From: DATESZ01 sp035283845
Lineage (GTDB): Bacteria > Desulfobacterota > Syntrophia > Syntrophales > JACQWR01
Assembly (NCBI GenBank): GCA_035283845.1
Contig: DATESZ010000114.1
Span: 1 to 16,798, forward strand
DNA: 16,798 bases
Direction of reading: 5' to 3'
Below, one piece after another: positions 1-6,340 of the stretch. The position numbers and the translations under genes were made by a program. Position 1 is the first letter of the stretch. Each line of letters starts with the position of its first letter. The notes beneath the pieces are model-generated. The model was not told where the DNA came from. It worked only from the letters and a program-made list of their open reading frames with translations, and searched no databases.

Positions 1-738
1 AGGGAAATTCTCATAATCTCGACGCCCCGCGACCTGCCGCTCTACAGGGAGCTTTTCGGTGACGGATCTCGTCTGGGTCTGTCGCTGTCTTACGCGGAGC
101 AGCCCACTCCCGGAGGCTTGGCACAAGCCTTTCTCATAGGCGCGTCTTTTATCGGCCGGGATAATGTCTGTCTTATCCTGGGGGATAACATCTTCTATGG
201 CCACGGTCTCTCAGAACTGCTGGAGAAGGCGGGTAAAATGAACGACGGCGCCCTGGTGTTCGGCTACTGGGTGAAGGATCCCGAAAGATACGGGGTTGTG
301 GCCTTCGATGAGCAGGGAAAAGCCGGGAGCATTGAAGAAAAACCGGCGAAGCCAAGATCAAACTATGCGGTCACCGGCTTATATTTTTACGATAATGCAG
401 TTTCCGGCATTGCCGGTAAGCTGAAACCCTCCGCCCGCGGCGAGCTGGAAATTACGGACGTGAACAAGGAATACCTGCGGCGCGGCAAACTCAAGGTGGA
501 AGTGCTGGGGCGGGGCATCGCCTGGCTCGATACGGGTACCCATGAAAGCCTTCTGGAAGCAAGCAACTTCATCGCCACGATTGAACATCGCCAGGGATTA
601 AAGGTCGCCTGCCTTGAGGAGATTGCCTATAATAAAGGCTATATCACCAGGGAGCAGCTTATAAACCTGGCGCAACCCTCAAGCAAGAATCATTATTGCG
701 AATACTTGCTCAATCTCATCAATGAAAAAGTACGATAA
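1..738 (+). CDS. rfbA: Glucose-1-phosphate thymidylyltransferase, 5' end missing
   Basis: The product makes dTDP-glucose from glucose-1-phosphate and dTTP, the first step of dTDP-L-rhamnose synthesis for surface polysaccharide. The reading frame is open from base 1, so the window cuts the gene. 245 residues remain of a family that is usually about 290, and the N-terminal nucleotide-binding glycine-rich loop is lost. Visible family signatures are YAEQPTPGGLAQAF, the metal-binding LILGDNIFYG block, VVAFDEQGKAGSIEEKP, GLYFYDN, GELEITDVN and the C-terminal AWLDTGTHESLLEAS. These are typical of RmlA/RfbA and fit it better than UTP-dependent GalU. A TTG at 118 opens a shorter reading of the same frame, but family homology clearly continues upstream of it, so it is not the start. 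A palindromic element follows the stop. The MarR-type EPS regulator downstream supports placement at the end of a polysaccharide cluster. Confidence 0.95.
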   Translation, partial: REILIISTPRDLPLYRELFGDGSRLGLSLSYAEQPTPGGLAQAFLIGASFIGRDNVCLILGDNIFYGHGLSELLEKAGKMNDGALVFGYWVKDPERYGVVAFDEQGKAGSIEEKPAKPRSNYAVTGLYFYDNAVSGIAGKLKPSARGELEITDVNKEYLRRGKLKVEVLGRGIAWLDTGTHESLLEASNFIATIEHRQGLKVACLEEIAYNKGYITREQLINLAQPSSKNHYCEYLLNLINEKVR

Positions 739-749
739 ATCCCGTTTAT

Positions 750-812
750 ATGAAAATGCCTTCTCTCTGTATCCCCCCTAGACGGGGGAGGGAGGGGTGG
801 GGGCGATTTTCA
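750..812. repeat. C-rich/G-rich palindromic intergenic repeat, copy 1
   Basis: Terminal inverted arms ATGAAAATGCC (from 750) and GGGCGATTTTCAT (to 812) flank a C-run and a G-run. Similar organisation recurs at 1395-1447 and 14061-14100, so this appears to be a dispersed REP/MITE-like element. Lying just after rfbA, it could also act as a transcript-end hairpin, but no clean U-tract follows. Confidence 0.6.
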
Positions 813-873
813 TCCTTCGTTGTGCCCAAAATCACGGGTATGTGAGTTATTTTAAAAAATAGATGTGCAAAGA

Positions 874-906
874 TTTCTTGACTTTCAAGAAAAATTTGAT
901 TAGCTT
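874..906 (+). promoter_or_regulatory. Possible promoter with overlapping perfect palindrome
   Basis: TTGACT at 878-883 is a good -35 match. A 17-bp spacer leads to TAGCTT at 901-906, a weak -10. The -35 lies inside a perfect inverted repeat, TTTCTTGA-CTT-TCAAGAAA (874-892). A second inverted repeat, GTTCA-CGTAA-TGAAC, sits at 916-930, just downstream. Both are candidate operators for the MarR-type product of the following gene, which would suggest autorepression. This is inferred from sequence symmetry only. Confidence 0.4.
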
Positions 907-915
907 ATTCAAAAT

Positions 916-930
916 GTTCACGTAATGAAC
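916..930. promoter_or_regulatory. Inverted repeat, candidate operator upstream of the MarR-type gene
   Basis: GTTCA and TGAAC form perfect 5-bp arms around CGTAA. The site lies about 30 bp before the start codon, near the expected transcription start of the candidate promoter. A MarR dimer commonly binds such sites, but no consensus for this subfamily can be checked here. Confidence 0.35.
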
Positions 931-958
931 GCGATATGATAAGACGATAGGATGAGAG

Positions 959-1345
959 ATGTTCGATCCAATGCCTGATCGACTCGAAAAAGAAGAAGCA
1001 TTCCACATCATCCGAGAGATCAACCGATCTCCCGAGATGACCCAGCGGGAACTCTCCTCCCGGTTGGGGATCAGCCTCGGCAAGGTCAACATCCTCATCA
1101 ATGCCCTGATCAGAAAGGGTTTTGTAAAGGTAGATAATTTCAAGAAATCAAGCAATAAAATTGCTTATTTATACAACCTGACCCCCAGGGGAATCGAAGA
1201 AAAGAGCCGGATGACCTGCTTCTTTCTCAAGAGGAAGATGAGGGAGTATGAACAGTTGGAGCTGGAGATCCGGCAGTTGCGGGAAGAGGTGCGTACGAGT
1301 GCCTCCCCTGCCGAGGAACAGGACCAAAGCTGTAACATATTGTAA
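959..1345 (+). CDS. MarR-family EPS-associated transcriptional regulator
   Basis: 128 residues. A winged-helix domain spans about residues 10-75 (EAFHIIREINRSPEMTQREL, then SRLGISLGKVNILINALIRKG as the HTH, then a wing and YNLTPRGIEEK). A charged helical C-terminus (about 80-115, FLKRKMREYEQLELEIRQL) probably forms a coiled coil. This arrangement matches the small MarR-type regulators found beside exopolysaccharide clusters, where the TPRGI motif is typical. The start is ATG at 959 with a purine-rich AGGATGAGAG just upstream; an in-frame ATG at 971 is possible. The position right after rfbA agrees with control of polysaccharide genes. Its own upstream palindromes suggest autoregulation. The DNA target and ligand are unknown. 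Confidence 0.85.
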   Translation: MFDPMPDRLEKEEAFHIIREINRSPEMTQRELSSRLGISLGKVNILINALIRKGFVKVDNFKKSSNKIAYLYNLTPRGIEEKSRMTCFFLKRKMREYEQLELEIRQLREEVRTSASPAEEQDQSCNIL

Positions 1346-1394
1346 CGGATAGGTAATTGAATAACACCCATGATCGAAGCGGGCTCAACGAAGC

Positions 1395-1447
1395 ATGAAG
1401 ATCCCCCCTTACCCTCCTTTGGTAAAGGGGGGCGGGGAGATTTTCAT
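1395..1447. repeat. C-rich/G-rich palindromic intergenic repeat, copy 2
   Basis: Left arm ATGAAGATCCCCCC, centre TACCCTCCTTTGGTA, right arm GGGGAGATTTTCAT. The outer arms are near-perfect inverted repeats and match copy 1 at 750-812. It lies between the MarR-type gene and the toxin-antitoxin island. Confidence 0.65.
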
Positions 1448-1529
1448 ATAAACCGGATGGTGCGCATGTCGCGGTGTGGGGTCCGAGTGCGGAATCCAGA
1501 GGGCGGAGCTGTATCGAGACCTTTGAACA

Positions 1530-1910
1530 ATGCAAGACCTGACCCCCATAATTAAAAAAAACAAAAGGGTGAAGTTTGCCTATCTGTTCGGCAGTGCGGC
1601 GCGAAAGGAGCAAAACAGGCTCAGCGACACCGACATCGCCGTCTATCTCGACGAGGATTGTGATCATTCCGATGAGAAACTGCATATCATCGGTCAGTTA
1701 ATGAACCATCTGGCGACGGATCGCTTCGATCTGGTCCTGCTCAACAAAGCGCCGCTGCCGCTGGCGGCGCGGGTCATCCGTTGCCACCAGGTGCTTGTGG
1801 ACCGAGATCCTTTTTTCCGGCATCGGTATGAATCGCGCATTATGAGAGAATATTTCGACTTTTCTGTCCTGGAAGAATCTATACTTAACCGGAGGTTCGC
1901 TCTTGGTTGA
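1530..1910 (+). CDS. MNT-type nucleotidyltransferase (MntA-like antitoxin)
   Basis: 126 residues, the usual length of a minimal nucleotidyltransferase. The active-site signature is clear: G21-S22 in the LFGSAARKEQNRLSDTDIAV block, D33 and D35 of the DxD pair, and D67 in RFDLVLL as the third metal ligand. In known MntA/HepT modules this enzyme AMPylates a tyrosine near the catalytic motif of the HEPN toxin and so neutralises it. Its stop overlaps the TTG start of the HEPN-type gene by eight bases, the standard arrangement. The partner is truncated here and lacks the part that is normally modified, so the present role is uncertain. No strong Shine-Dalgarno sequence precedes the ATG at 1530. Confidence 0.9.
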   Translation: MQDLTPIIKKNKRVKFAYLFGSAARKEQNRLSDTDIAVYLDEDCDHSDEKLHIIGQLMNHLATDRFDLVLLNKAPLPLAARVIRCHQVLVDRDPFFRHRYESRIMREYFDFSVLEESILNRRFALG

Positions 1911-2130
1911 TAAAACCCTCATCCTGCGGAAACTGGTCGAATTGGAAACATACCGGGAACAGCTCCGGGAATTCTCATCGGTTTCGATCGAGGAATATTC
2001 CGGTGACTGGAAGACCCAGCGAATTGTGGAAAGAACGCTGCAGATCATGATCGAGTTGTGCAAAGGTCTCTTTCGATGCTTGGGGTTGACAATGCGATAT
2101 GACTATGATCATATGACCATGGTTGCATGA
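1903..2130 (+). pseudogene. Truncated HEPN (HepT-like) toxin gene
   Basis: The first 50 or so residues look like the N-terminal half of HepT: MVDKTLILRKLVELETYREQ, then EYSGDWKTQRIVERTLQIMIE. HepT proteins are usually about 135-145 residues; this one ends at 75. After MIELC the sequence no longer resembles the family. The catalytic R-x4-6-H motif and the downstream tyrosine targeted by MntA-type enzymes are missing. I infer a deletion of the 3' half with a short unrelated tail, leaving an inactive toxin. The start is TTG at 1903, overlapping the MNT gene. The fused tail ends just before the Shine-Dalgarno of the next antitoxin gene, so the deletion may have happened when the second module arrived. 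A short expressed protein cannot be excluded. Confidence 0.7.
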
Positions 2131-2149
2131 AAGTAAGGAGAATCAAAAC

Positions 2150-2383
2150 ATGGAGCGTATGGTCTCGAAATCTCAATTTAAGCCGAGATCGTTGGAATAT
2201 TTTCGCCTGATTGAAGAGAGCGGAGAGACGCTGATCATTACAGATCGCGGGCGGCCGGTGCTGAAGGTAATTCCCTATACCGCCGATCCTGAAGACCGTA
2301 TGAAGATTCTACGAAATTCCATTCTGAAGTATGACGATCCCACAGAACCGGTTGCGCCGGAAGACTGGCAGGCGCTTCGATGA
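2150..2383 (+). CDS. Phd/YefM-type antitoxin
   Basis: 77 residues with the start at ATG 2150. I prefer it because AAGGAG (2135-2140) sits nine bases upstream; a longer reading from 2123 has no such site and adds sequence not typical of the family. The N-terminal part (KSQFKPRSLEYFRLIEESGE, then TLIITDRGRPVLKVIPY) is the Phd fold that makes a DNA-binding dimer. The acidic, proline-rich C-terminus (from about residue 50) is the likely toxin-wrapping tail. The stop overlaps the toxin start as ATGA, implying translational coupling. The protein is expected to repress its own promoter together with the toxin. Confidence 0.88.
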   Translation: MERMVSKSQFKPRSLEYFRLIEESGETLIITDRGRPVLKVIPYTADPEDRMKILRNSILKYDDPTEPVAPEDWQALR

Positions 2384-2775
2384 TCGTTTTGGACACGCAT
2401 GCGTGGCTCTGGTGGGTAAGCAGCCCGGCGATCCTTTCAGAGACGGCGAAAGGAATCATTGACGGGGCGGTGACGGAAAAGAACATATTCATTTCCGCCA
2501 TCAGCACTTGGGAGGTTGCCGTTCTTGTCTCGCGGGGCAGGCTGAAACTGACGATGAGTGCCAGCGATTGGGTGGCCGCCTCTGAAACCCTCCCATTCCT
2601 TAACTTCGTGCCTGTCAGCAACAGTATCGCCCTGAAATCAGTCCAGTTGCCGGGCGATATGCACGATGATCCTGCGGATCGCATTATCATTGCCACGGCT
2701 ATTTCACTGGGTGCGGTTCTGGTCACGAAAGACGAAAAAATCCGAAACTACCCGCATGTCAAAACAGTCTGGTAG
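2380..2775 (+). CDS. PIN-domain ribonuclease toxin (VapC-like)
   Basis: 131 residues, full length for the family. The PIN active-site acids are all visible: D5 in VLDTHAWLWW, E45 in STWEVAVLV, D100 in DPADRIIIATA and D118 in LVTKDEKI. PIN toxins of this group cleave RNA, often tRNA or rRNA, when the antitoxin is degraded; the target cannot be read from the sequence. The gene overlaps its antitoxin by four bases (ATGA). The DTHAWLWW start and DPADR motif are typical of VapC proteins paired with Phd-type antitoxins. Nothing suggests inactivation, unlike the HEPN toxin just upstream. Confidence 0.93.
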   Translation: MIVLDTHAWLWWVSSPAILSETAKGIIDGAVTEKNIFISAISTWEVAVLVSRGRLKLTMSASDWVAASETLPFLNFVPVSNSIALKSVQLPGDMHDDPADRIIIATAISLGAVLVTKDEKIRNYPHVKTVW

Positions 2776-2801
2776 AAAAGGTAAGGAAGAGGAGGCCCCT
2801 A

Positions 2802-3014
2802 ATGGCGGATGATCAGTCGGCTCTTGTAAAAGAGTTTCAAGCAAGATTTGCCAAAAAAATAAAAGAAAGCGAGATCTCATCCCTGGAATACTGGAAAGAG
2901 CAGTTGGACAAACTGCTGACCCTGAAGCCGGAAGGCATCGCAGCCCTGCAGCTCCAGATAAAGAGGGTATCCAGCATGATGGGGAACAGGATTATTACAC
3001 TGAAAAAAGAATGA
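2802..3014 (+). CDS. Small helical protein of unknown function
   Basis: 70 residues. I do not recognise the family. It has no membrane segment or signal peptide. It is rich in Lys, Glu, Leu and Gln and should form two amphipathic helices separated near residue 43 (KPEG). AGAGGAGG (2788-2795) lies six bases before the ATG, one of the strongest ribosome-binding sites in the window, which supports a real gene. It ends nine bases before the HD-domain gene and probably shares its transcript. It might be a partner or adaptor of one of the following proteins, but nothing in the sequence shows this. Confidence 0.7.
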   Translation: MADDQSALVKEFQARFAKKIKESEISSLEYWKEQLDKLLTLKPEGIAALQLQIKRVSSMMGNRIITLKKE

Positions 3015-3023
3015 CGAAATTTT

Positions 3024-3602
3024 ATGAAAGATATCGCTAATTTTCTGTTTGAAGTAGGCATGCTGAAAAAAACGCCCCGTACGGGTTTCCAGTTTCTTGG
3101 TTCCGGCCGTGAAACGGTGGCCGAACATGTAGCAAGGACGATCTTCATCGGCTACACCCTGACAAAACTGGAAAGCAACATTGACGAACTTAAGGTTTTG
3201 AAAATGTGCCTCTTCCACGATCTGCCCGAAACGAGGACAGGCGATATGAACTATGTAAACAAAAAATATGTAAAGGTAGACGAAAAAAAAGCTGTAAAAG
3301 ACCTGGCGGATACCCTGTTTTTCGGCAAGGACATGAAATCCGTTATCGATGAATTTAATGAAAAAAAAACAAGAGAAGCGCTTCTTGCCCACGACGCCGA
3401 CCAACTTTCTCTGATCCTCCAGTTAAAAGAGTACGGAGACCTTGGAAACAAATACAGCCATGAGTGGATCGCATACGCTCTCAGACGGCTCTCCACGGAT
3501 ACGGCAAAGAAGGTGGCTGAAGCCATCCTGGATACTGATTCCTCGGAATGGTGGTTTAAGGATAAAGGCGAATGGTGGGTAAACGGCAGGATTGAGGATT
3601 AG
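3024..3602 (+). CDS. HD-domain phosphohydrolase, YfbR/HDDC2-like
   Basis: 192 residues. The metal-dependent HD signature is complete: H35 in AEHVARTIF, H65-D66 in CLFHDLPET (with E69) and D126 in HDADQLSLI. This spacing matches the YfbR/HDDC2 group, whose E. coli member is a 5'-deoxynucleotidase acting on dNMPs. The family-like C-terminus (SSEWWFKDKGEWWVNGR) is Trp-rich. The substrate is inferred from the family only and could be another nucleotide. The gene starts nine bases after the small unknown gene and ends two bases before the GerMN gene, so it sits inside a tight operon. Confidence 0.85.
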   Translation: MKDIANFLFEVGMLKKTPRTGFQFLGSGRETVAEHVARTIFIGYTLTKLESNIDELKVLKMCLFHDLPETRTGDMNYVNKKYVKVDEKKAVKDLADTLFFGKDMKSVIDEFNEKKTREALLAHDADQLSLILQLKEYGDLGNKYSHEWIAYALRRLSTDTAKKVAEAILDTDSSEWWFKDKGEWWVNGRIED

Positions 3603-3604
3603 GA

Positions 3605-4234
3605 ATGGCCACAAAAAAACAAAGAAGAACGAGCGACCTGAAAACAAAGAAAAAAAAGAAGGGCACGAGGCTGCTGATTCTTTCCGTGGTAACCATGGCT
3701 GTCTTTGGATTCCTGATTTTCCTGTTCGTAACCCTTTTCGACTCCCTCTATCCGCCTATTACGGGCAATGGGGATAGACATTCCTCCAGAAGAGAAAAGT
3801 GGGGCGTAACTCTCTATTTTTCCGATGCCAATGAACGTTTCTTAGAACCGGAAAAAAGACGGATACCTAAAGAAAAAGATATCGCCGGGCAGGCGCGTGA
3901 ACTTGTGAAGGCTTTACTGGACGGATCAAAGACAAAGCTGGTTAATACATTCCCACCGAAAACGGAACTGCAAAATGTTAGAATTGAAGGCGGTGGGAGG
4001 GCTTATATCAGCCTCAGTAAAAATCTCATACAGAAACACCCGAGGGGAAGCGCCAGTGAAATGGCTACTATCTATTCTCTAACCAGCACTTTGACGACCA
4101 ACATCCCCGCCATTAAGGAGGTGGTCTTACAGGTGGACGGGAAAGAACTGGAATCAATAGGGGGACATATAGACACGCGGCGCCCCTTTGTTCCGAACAA
4201 AGACCTTTTGGCGCCCCGTGCCAGTGATGAATAG
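3605..4234 (+). CDS. Membrane-anchored GerMN-domain protein
   Basis: 209 residues. A very basic N-terminus (KKQRR and KKKKKG) is followed by one membrane segment at about residues 21-46 (LLILSVVTMAVFGFLIFLFV), so the rest should lie outside the cytoplasmic membrane. The extracytoplasmic part (about 65-195) resembles the GerMN domain: LYFSDANERFLEPEKRRI, ELVKALLDGSK, TFPPKTELQNVRIEGG and TLTTNIPAIKEVVLQVDGKE. GerM proteins are known from spore formers, but the domain is also found in many non-sporulating bacteria, where its role is poorly defined and is thought to be at the cell envelope. No lipobox is seen. The start codon lies two bases after the HD gene's stop, so translation is probably coupled. 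Confidence 0.85.
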   Translation: MATKKQRRTSDLKTKKKKKGTRLLILSVVTMAVFGFLIFLFVTLFDSLYPPITGNGDRHSSRREKWGVTLYFSDANERFLEPEKRRIPKEKDIAGQARELVKALLDGSKTKLVNTFPPKTELQNVRIEGGGRAYISLSKNLIQKHPRGSASEMATIYSLTSTLTTNIPAIKEVVLQVDGKELESIGGHIDTRRPFVPNKDLLAPRASDE

Positions 4235-4261
4235 CTTTCTTTTACAAGGGCATCACAATTT

Positions 4262-6301
4262 ATGGCGCAAAAAACAAAGCTTTCCCGTACAAGAAACATC
4301 GGCATTGTCGCCCATATAGATGCTGGTAAAACTACCGTTACGGAGAGAATTCTCTTTTACACGGGAAAATCATACAAAATGGGCGAGGTTCACGACGGAG
4401 CAGCCGTAATGGACTGGATGCCTCAGGAACAGGAAAGAGGCATAACCATCACTTCGGCCGTCACCACGTGCAACTGGGGAAATCACGAGATCCATATTAT
4501 TGACACGCCGGGTCATGTGGACTTCACCATAGAGGTGGAGCGCTGCCTCAGGGTGCTGGATGGGGCCGTAGTTATTTTTTGCGCCGTAGGCGGCGTGGAA
4601 CCACAATCGGAAACCGTCTGGCATCAGGCAGATAAGTACGCCGTTCCGAAGATCGCCTTTATCAACAAAATGGACCGGGTGGGCGCTGATTTTTTCGGCG
4701 TCCTGGCCATGATGAGGAAAAGATTCAACTCTCTTCCCCTGCCAATTCAGATACCGCTTGGAAAGGAAGAAGGGTTTTCCGGCGTAGTGGACCTGATCGG
4801 GCAGAAATTAATAACCTGGGATGAAAATTCCCGGGGGGTGTCTTACCAGTATTCCGACGTTCCCCGGGATTTTTTTTCTCAGGCTAATGAACATAGGGAA
4901 AAGATGGTGGAAAGGCTTGCGGAAGTGGATGACGATCTGGCGGAGAAATACTTAAGAGGCCTGGACATTTCTGTAGGCGAAATCAAGGCTTCCATCAGGC
5001 AGGCCACCCTTTCCCTTAAAGTGGTGCCCGTAATGTGCGGCGCGGCTTTGAGAAACAAAGGCATCCAGCCCATACTGGACGGGGTGGCGGATTTCCTACC
5101 TTCCCCGCAGGACACCCCCCCTGTCAAGGGGATCAATCCTCTGACCAAACTGGAAGAGATACGTCAAAGCAGCGATAAGGAACCACTGACTGCCCTGGCC
5201 TTCAAGATAATGCAGGACGAAGGAAGAAAACTCACTTACCTGAGAATCTATTCGGGGCAGGTAAAGGCAGGCGCCGACCTTTACAATGCCTCCAAAGGGA
5301 AGAATGAGAAGGTGGCCAGACTCCTCAAAATGCACGCCAACAAAAGGGAACGGATCGAGCAGGCCGGCGCCGGTGAGATAGTGGCCGTGTTAGGGTTGAA
5401 AGAGACTACCACGGGAGACACGCTCTGCGACGAAGCCCATCCGATTCTTCTGGAACCGATAGAATTTTACGAACCCGTAATCAGCCAGGCTATCGAAGCC
5501 AAAACACCGGCGGATCAGGAAAAATTATTGCCGGCCCTGACCAAGCTGATGGAGGAAGACCCCACGCTCAAGATGAACTACAACGACGAAACCGCACAGA
5601 CGGTGATTTCCGGCATGGGAGAGCTCCATTTGGACATCATCATTGACCGCCTTAACAGGGAATTCAATGCCCACGTAAATGTGGGAAAGCCGAGAGTAGT
5701 GTACCGTGAAACAATACAGAAGCAGGCGGAGGTGGAAGGTATTTTTGAAAAAGAGTTGGGGGACAAAAAGCATTTCGGGCACGCAAAGCTGAAGATCGCC
5801 CCTGCGGAACGGGGAACGGGTAACGAGATCCTATGGAAAATGGACGGAGCGGCTATCACACTCTCTGAGGAATTTCAAAGCGCTATCGAAGACGGCATAC
5901 GGGAGGCGGTTCAGAGTGGCGTAATAGGCGGTTACCCTGCTGTGGACATGAAGATAACTATTACAGGCGCCTCCTTCCGGGAAGGGGAGTCGTCGCCAAT
6001 GGCCTATAAGATTGCTGCGTCCACGGCCATCAAAGACGCATGCCTTCAGGCCTCTCCCGTATTGCTGGAACCGATCATGCTGGTATATATCATTACCCCT
6101 GCCGAATTCATGGGTGAAGTTATAGGTGATATCAATGCCCGCCGGGGAGAAATACAGGCCGTTTCACCAAAGGGCGCCACCAGCGAAATAACGGCCAAAG
6201 TGCCTCTGAAGGCGTTATTCGGCTATTCCACAGACCTACGTTCCGCCACTCAGGGCAGGGCCGTTTTTACGATGCAGTTTTCCGCTTACGATCGTAGGTG
6301 A
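4262..6301 (+). CDS. fusA: Translation elongation factor G-like GTPase
   Basis: 679 residues, close to the usual 690. The G domain has AHIDAGKT (17-24), the RGITI switch (59-63), DTPGHVDF (81-88) and NKMD (135-138). Domain II starts near 300 (LTALAFKIMQDEGRKLTYLR), domain III near 400, domain IV near 480 and domain V near 595 (PIMLVYIITPAEFMGEVIGD, DINARRG). All five EF-G domains appear intact, so translocation activity is plausible. There are no neighbouring rpsL, rpsG or tuf genes, the usual str-operon setting. This may therefore be a second EF-G paralogue (EF-G2 type), or the only copy moved elsewhere; the window cannot decide. The start ATG at 4262 has only a weak AAGGG about ten bases upstream. 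Confidence 0.93.
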   Translation: MAQKTKLSRTRNIGIVAHIDAGKTTVTERILFYTGKSYKMGEVHDGAAVMDWMPQEQERGITITSAVTTCNWGNHEIHIIDTPGHVDFTIEVERCLRVLDGAVVIFCAVGGVEPQSETVWHQADKYAVPKIAFINKMDRVGADFFGVLAMMRKRFNSLPLPIQIPLGKEEGFSGVVDLIGQKLITWDENSRGVSYQYSDVPRDFFSQANEHREKMVERLAEVDDDLAEKYLRGLDISVGEIKASIRQATLSLKVVPVMCGAALRNKGIQPILDGVADFLPSPQDTPPVKGINPLTKLEEIRQSSDKEPLTALAFKIMQDEGRKLTYLRIYSGQVKAGADLYNASKGKNEKVARLLKMHANKRERIEQAGAGEIVAVLGLKETTTGDTLCDEAHPILLEPIEFYEPVISQAIEAKTPADQEKLLPALTKLMEEDPTLKMNYNDETAQTVISGMGELHLDIIIDRLNREFNAHVNVGKPRVVYRETIQKQAEVEGIFEKELGDKKHFGHAKLKIAPAERGTGNEILWKMDGAAITLSEEFQSAIEDGIREAVQSGVIGGYPAVDMKITITGASFREGESSPMAYKIAASTAIKDACLQASPVLLEPIMLVYIITPAEFMGEVIGDINARRGEIQAVSPKGATSEITAKVPLKALFGYSTDLRSATQGRAVFTMQFSAYDRR

Positions 6302-6340
6302 TGAACCGGCAAAAAGTCCTTGAGTATTTACTATTTATCT

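Noticed and set aside
2123..2149. Upstream start for the Phd-type antitoxin
   Set aside because: The ribosome-binding site AAGGAG lies inside this extension and points to ATG 2150.
2877..3404. Minus-strand open frame over the small protein and HD genes
   Set aside because: Overlaps two supported genes; low-complexity Phe-rich product typical of an antisense shadow.
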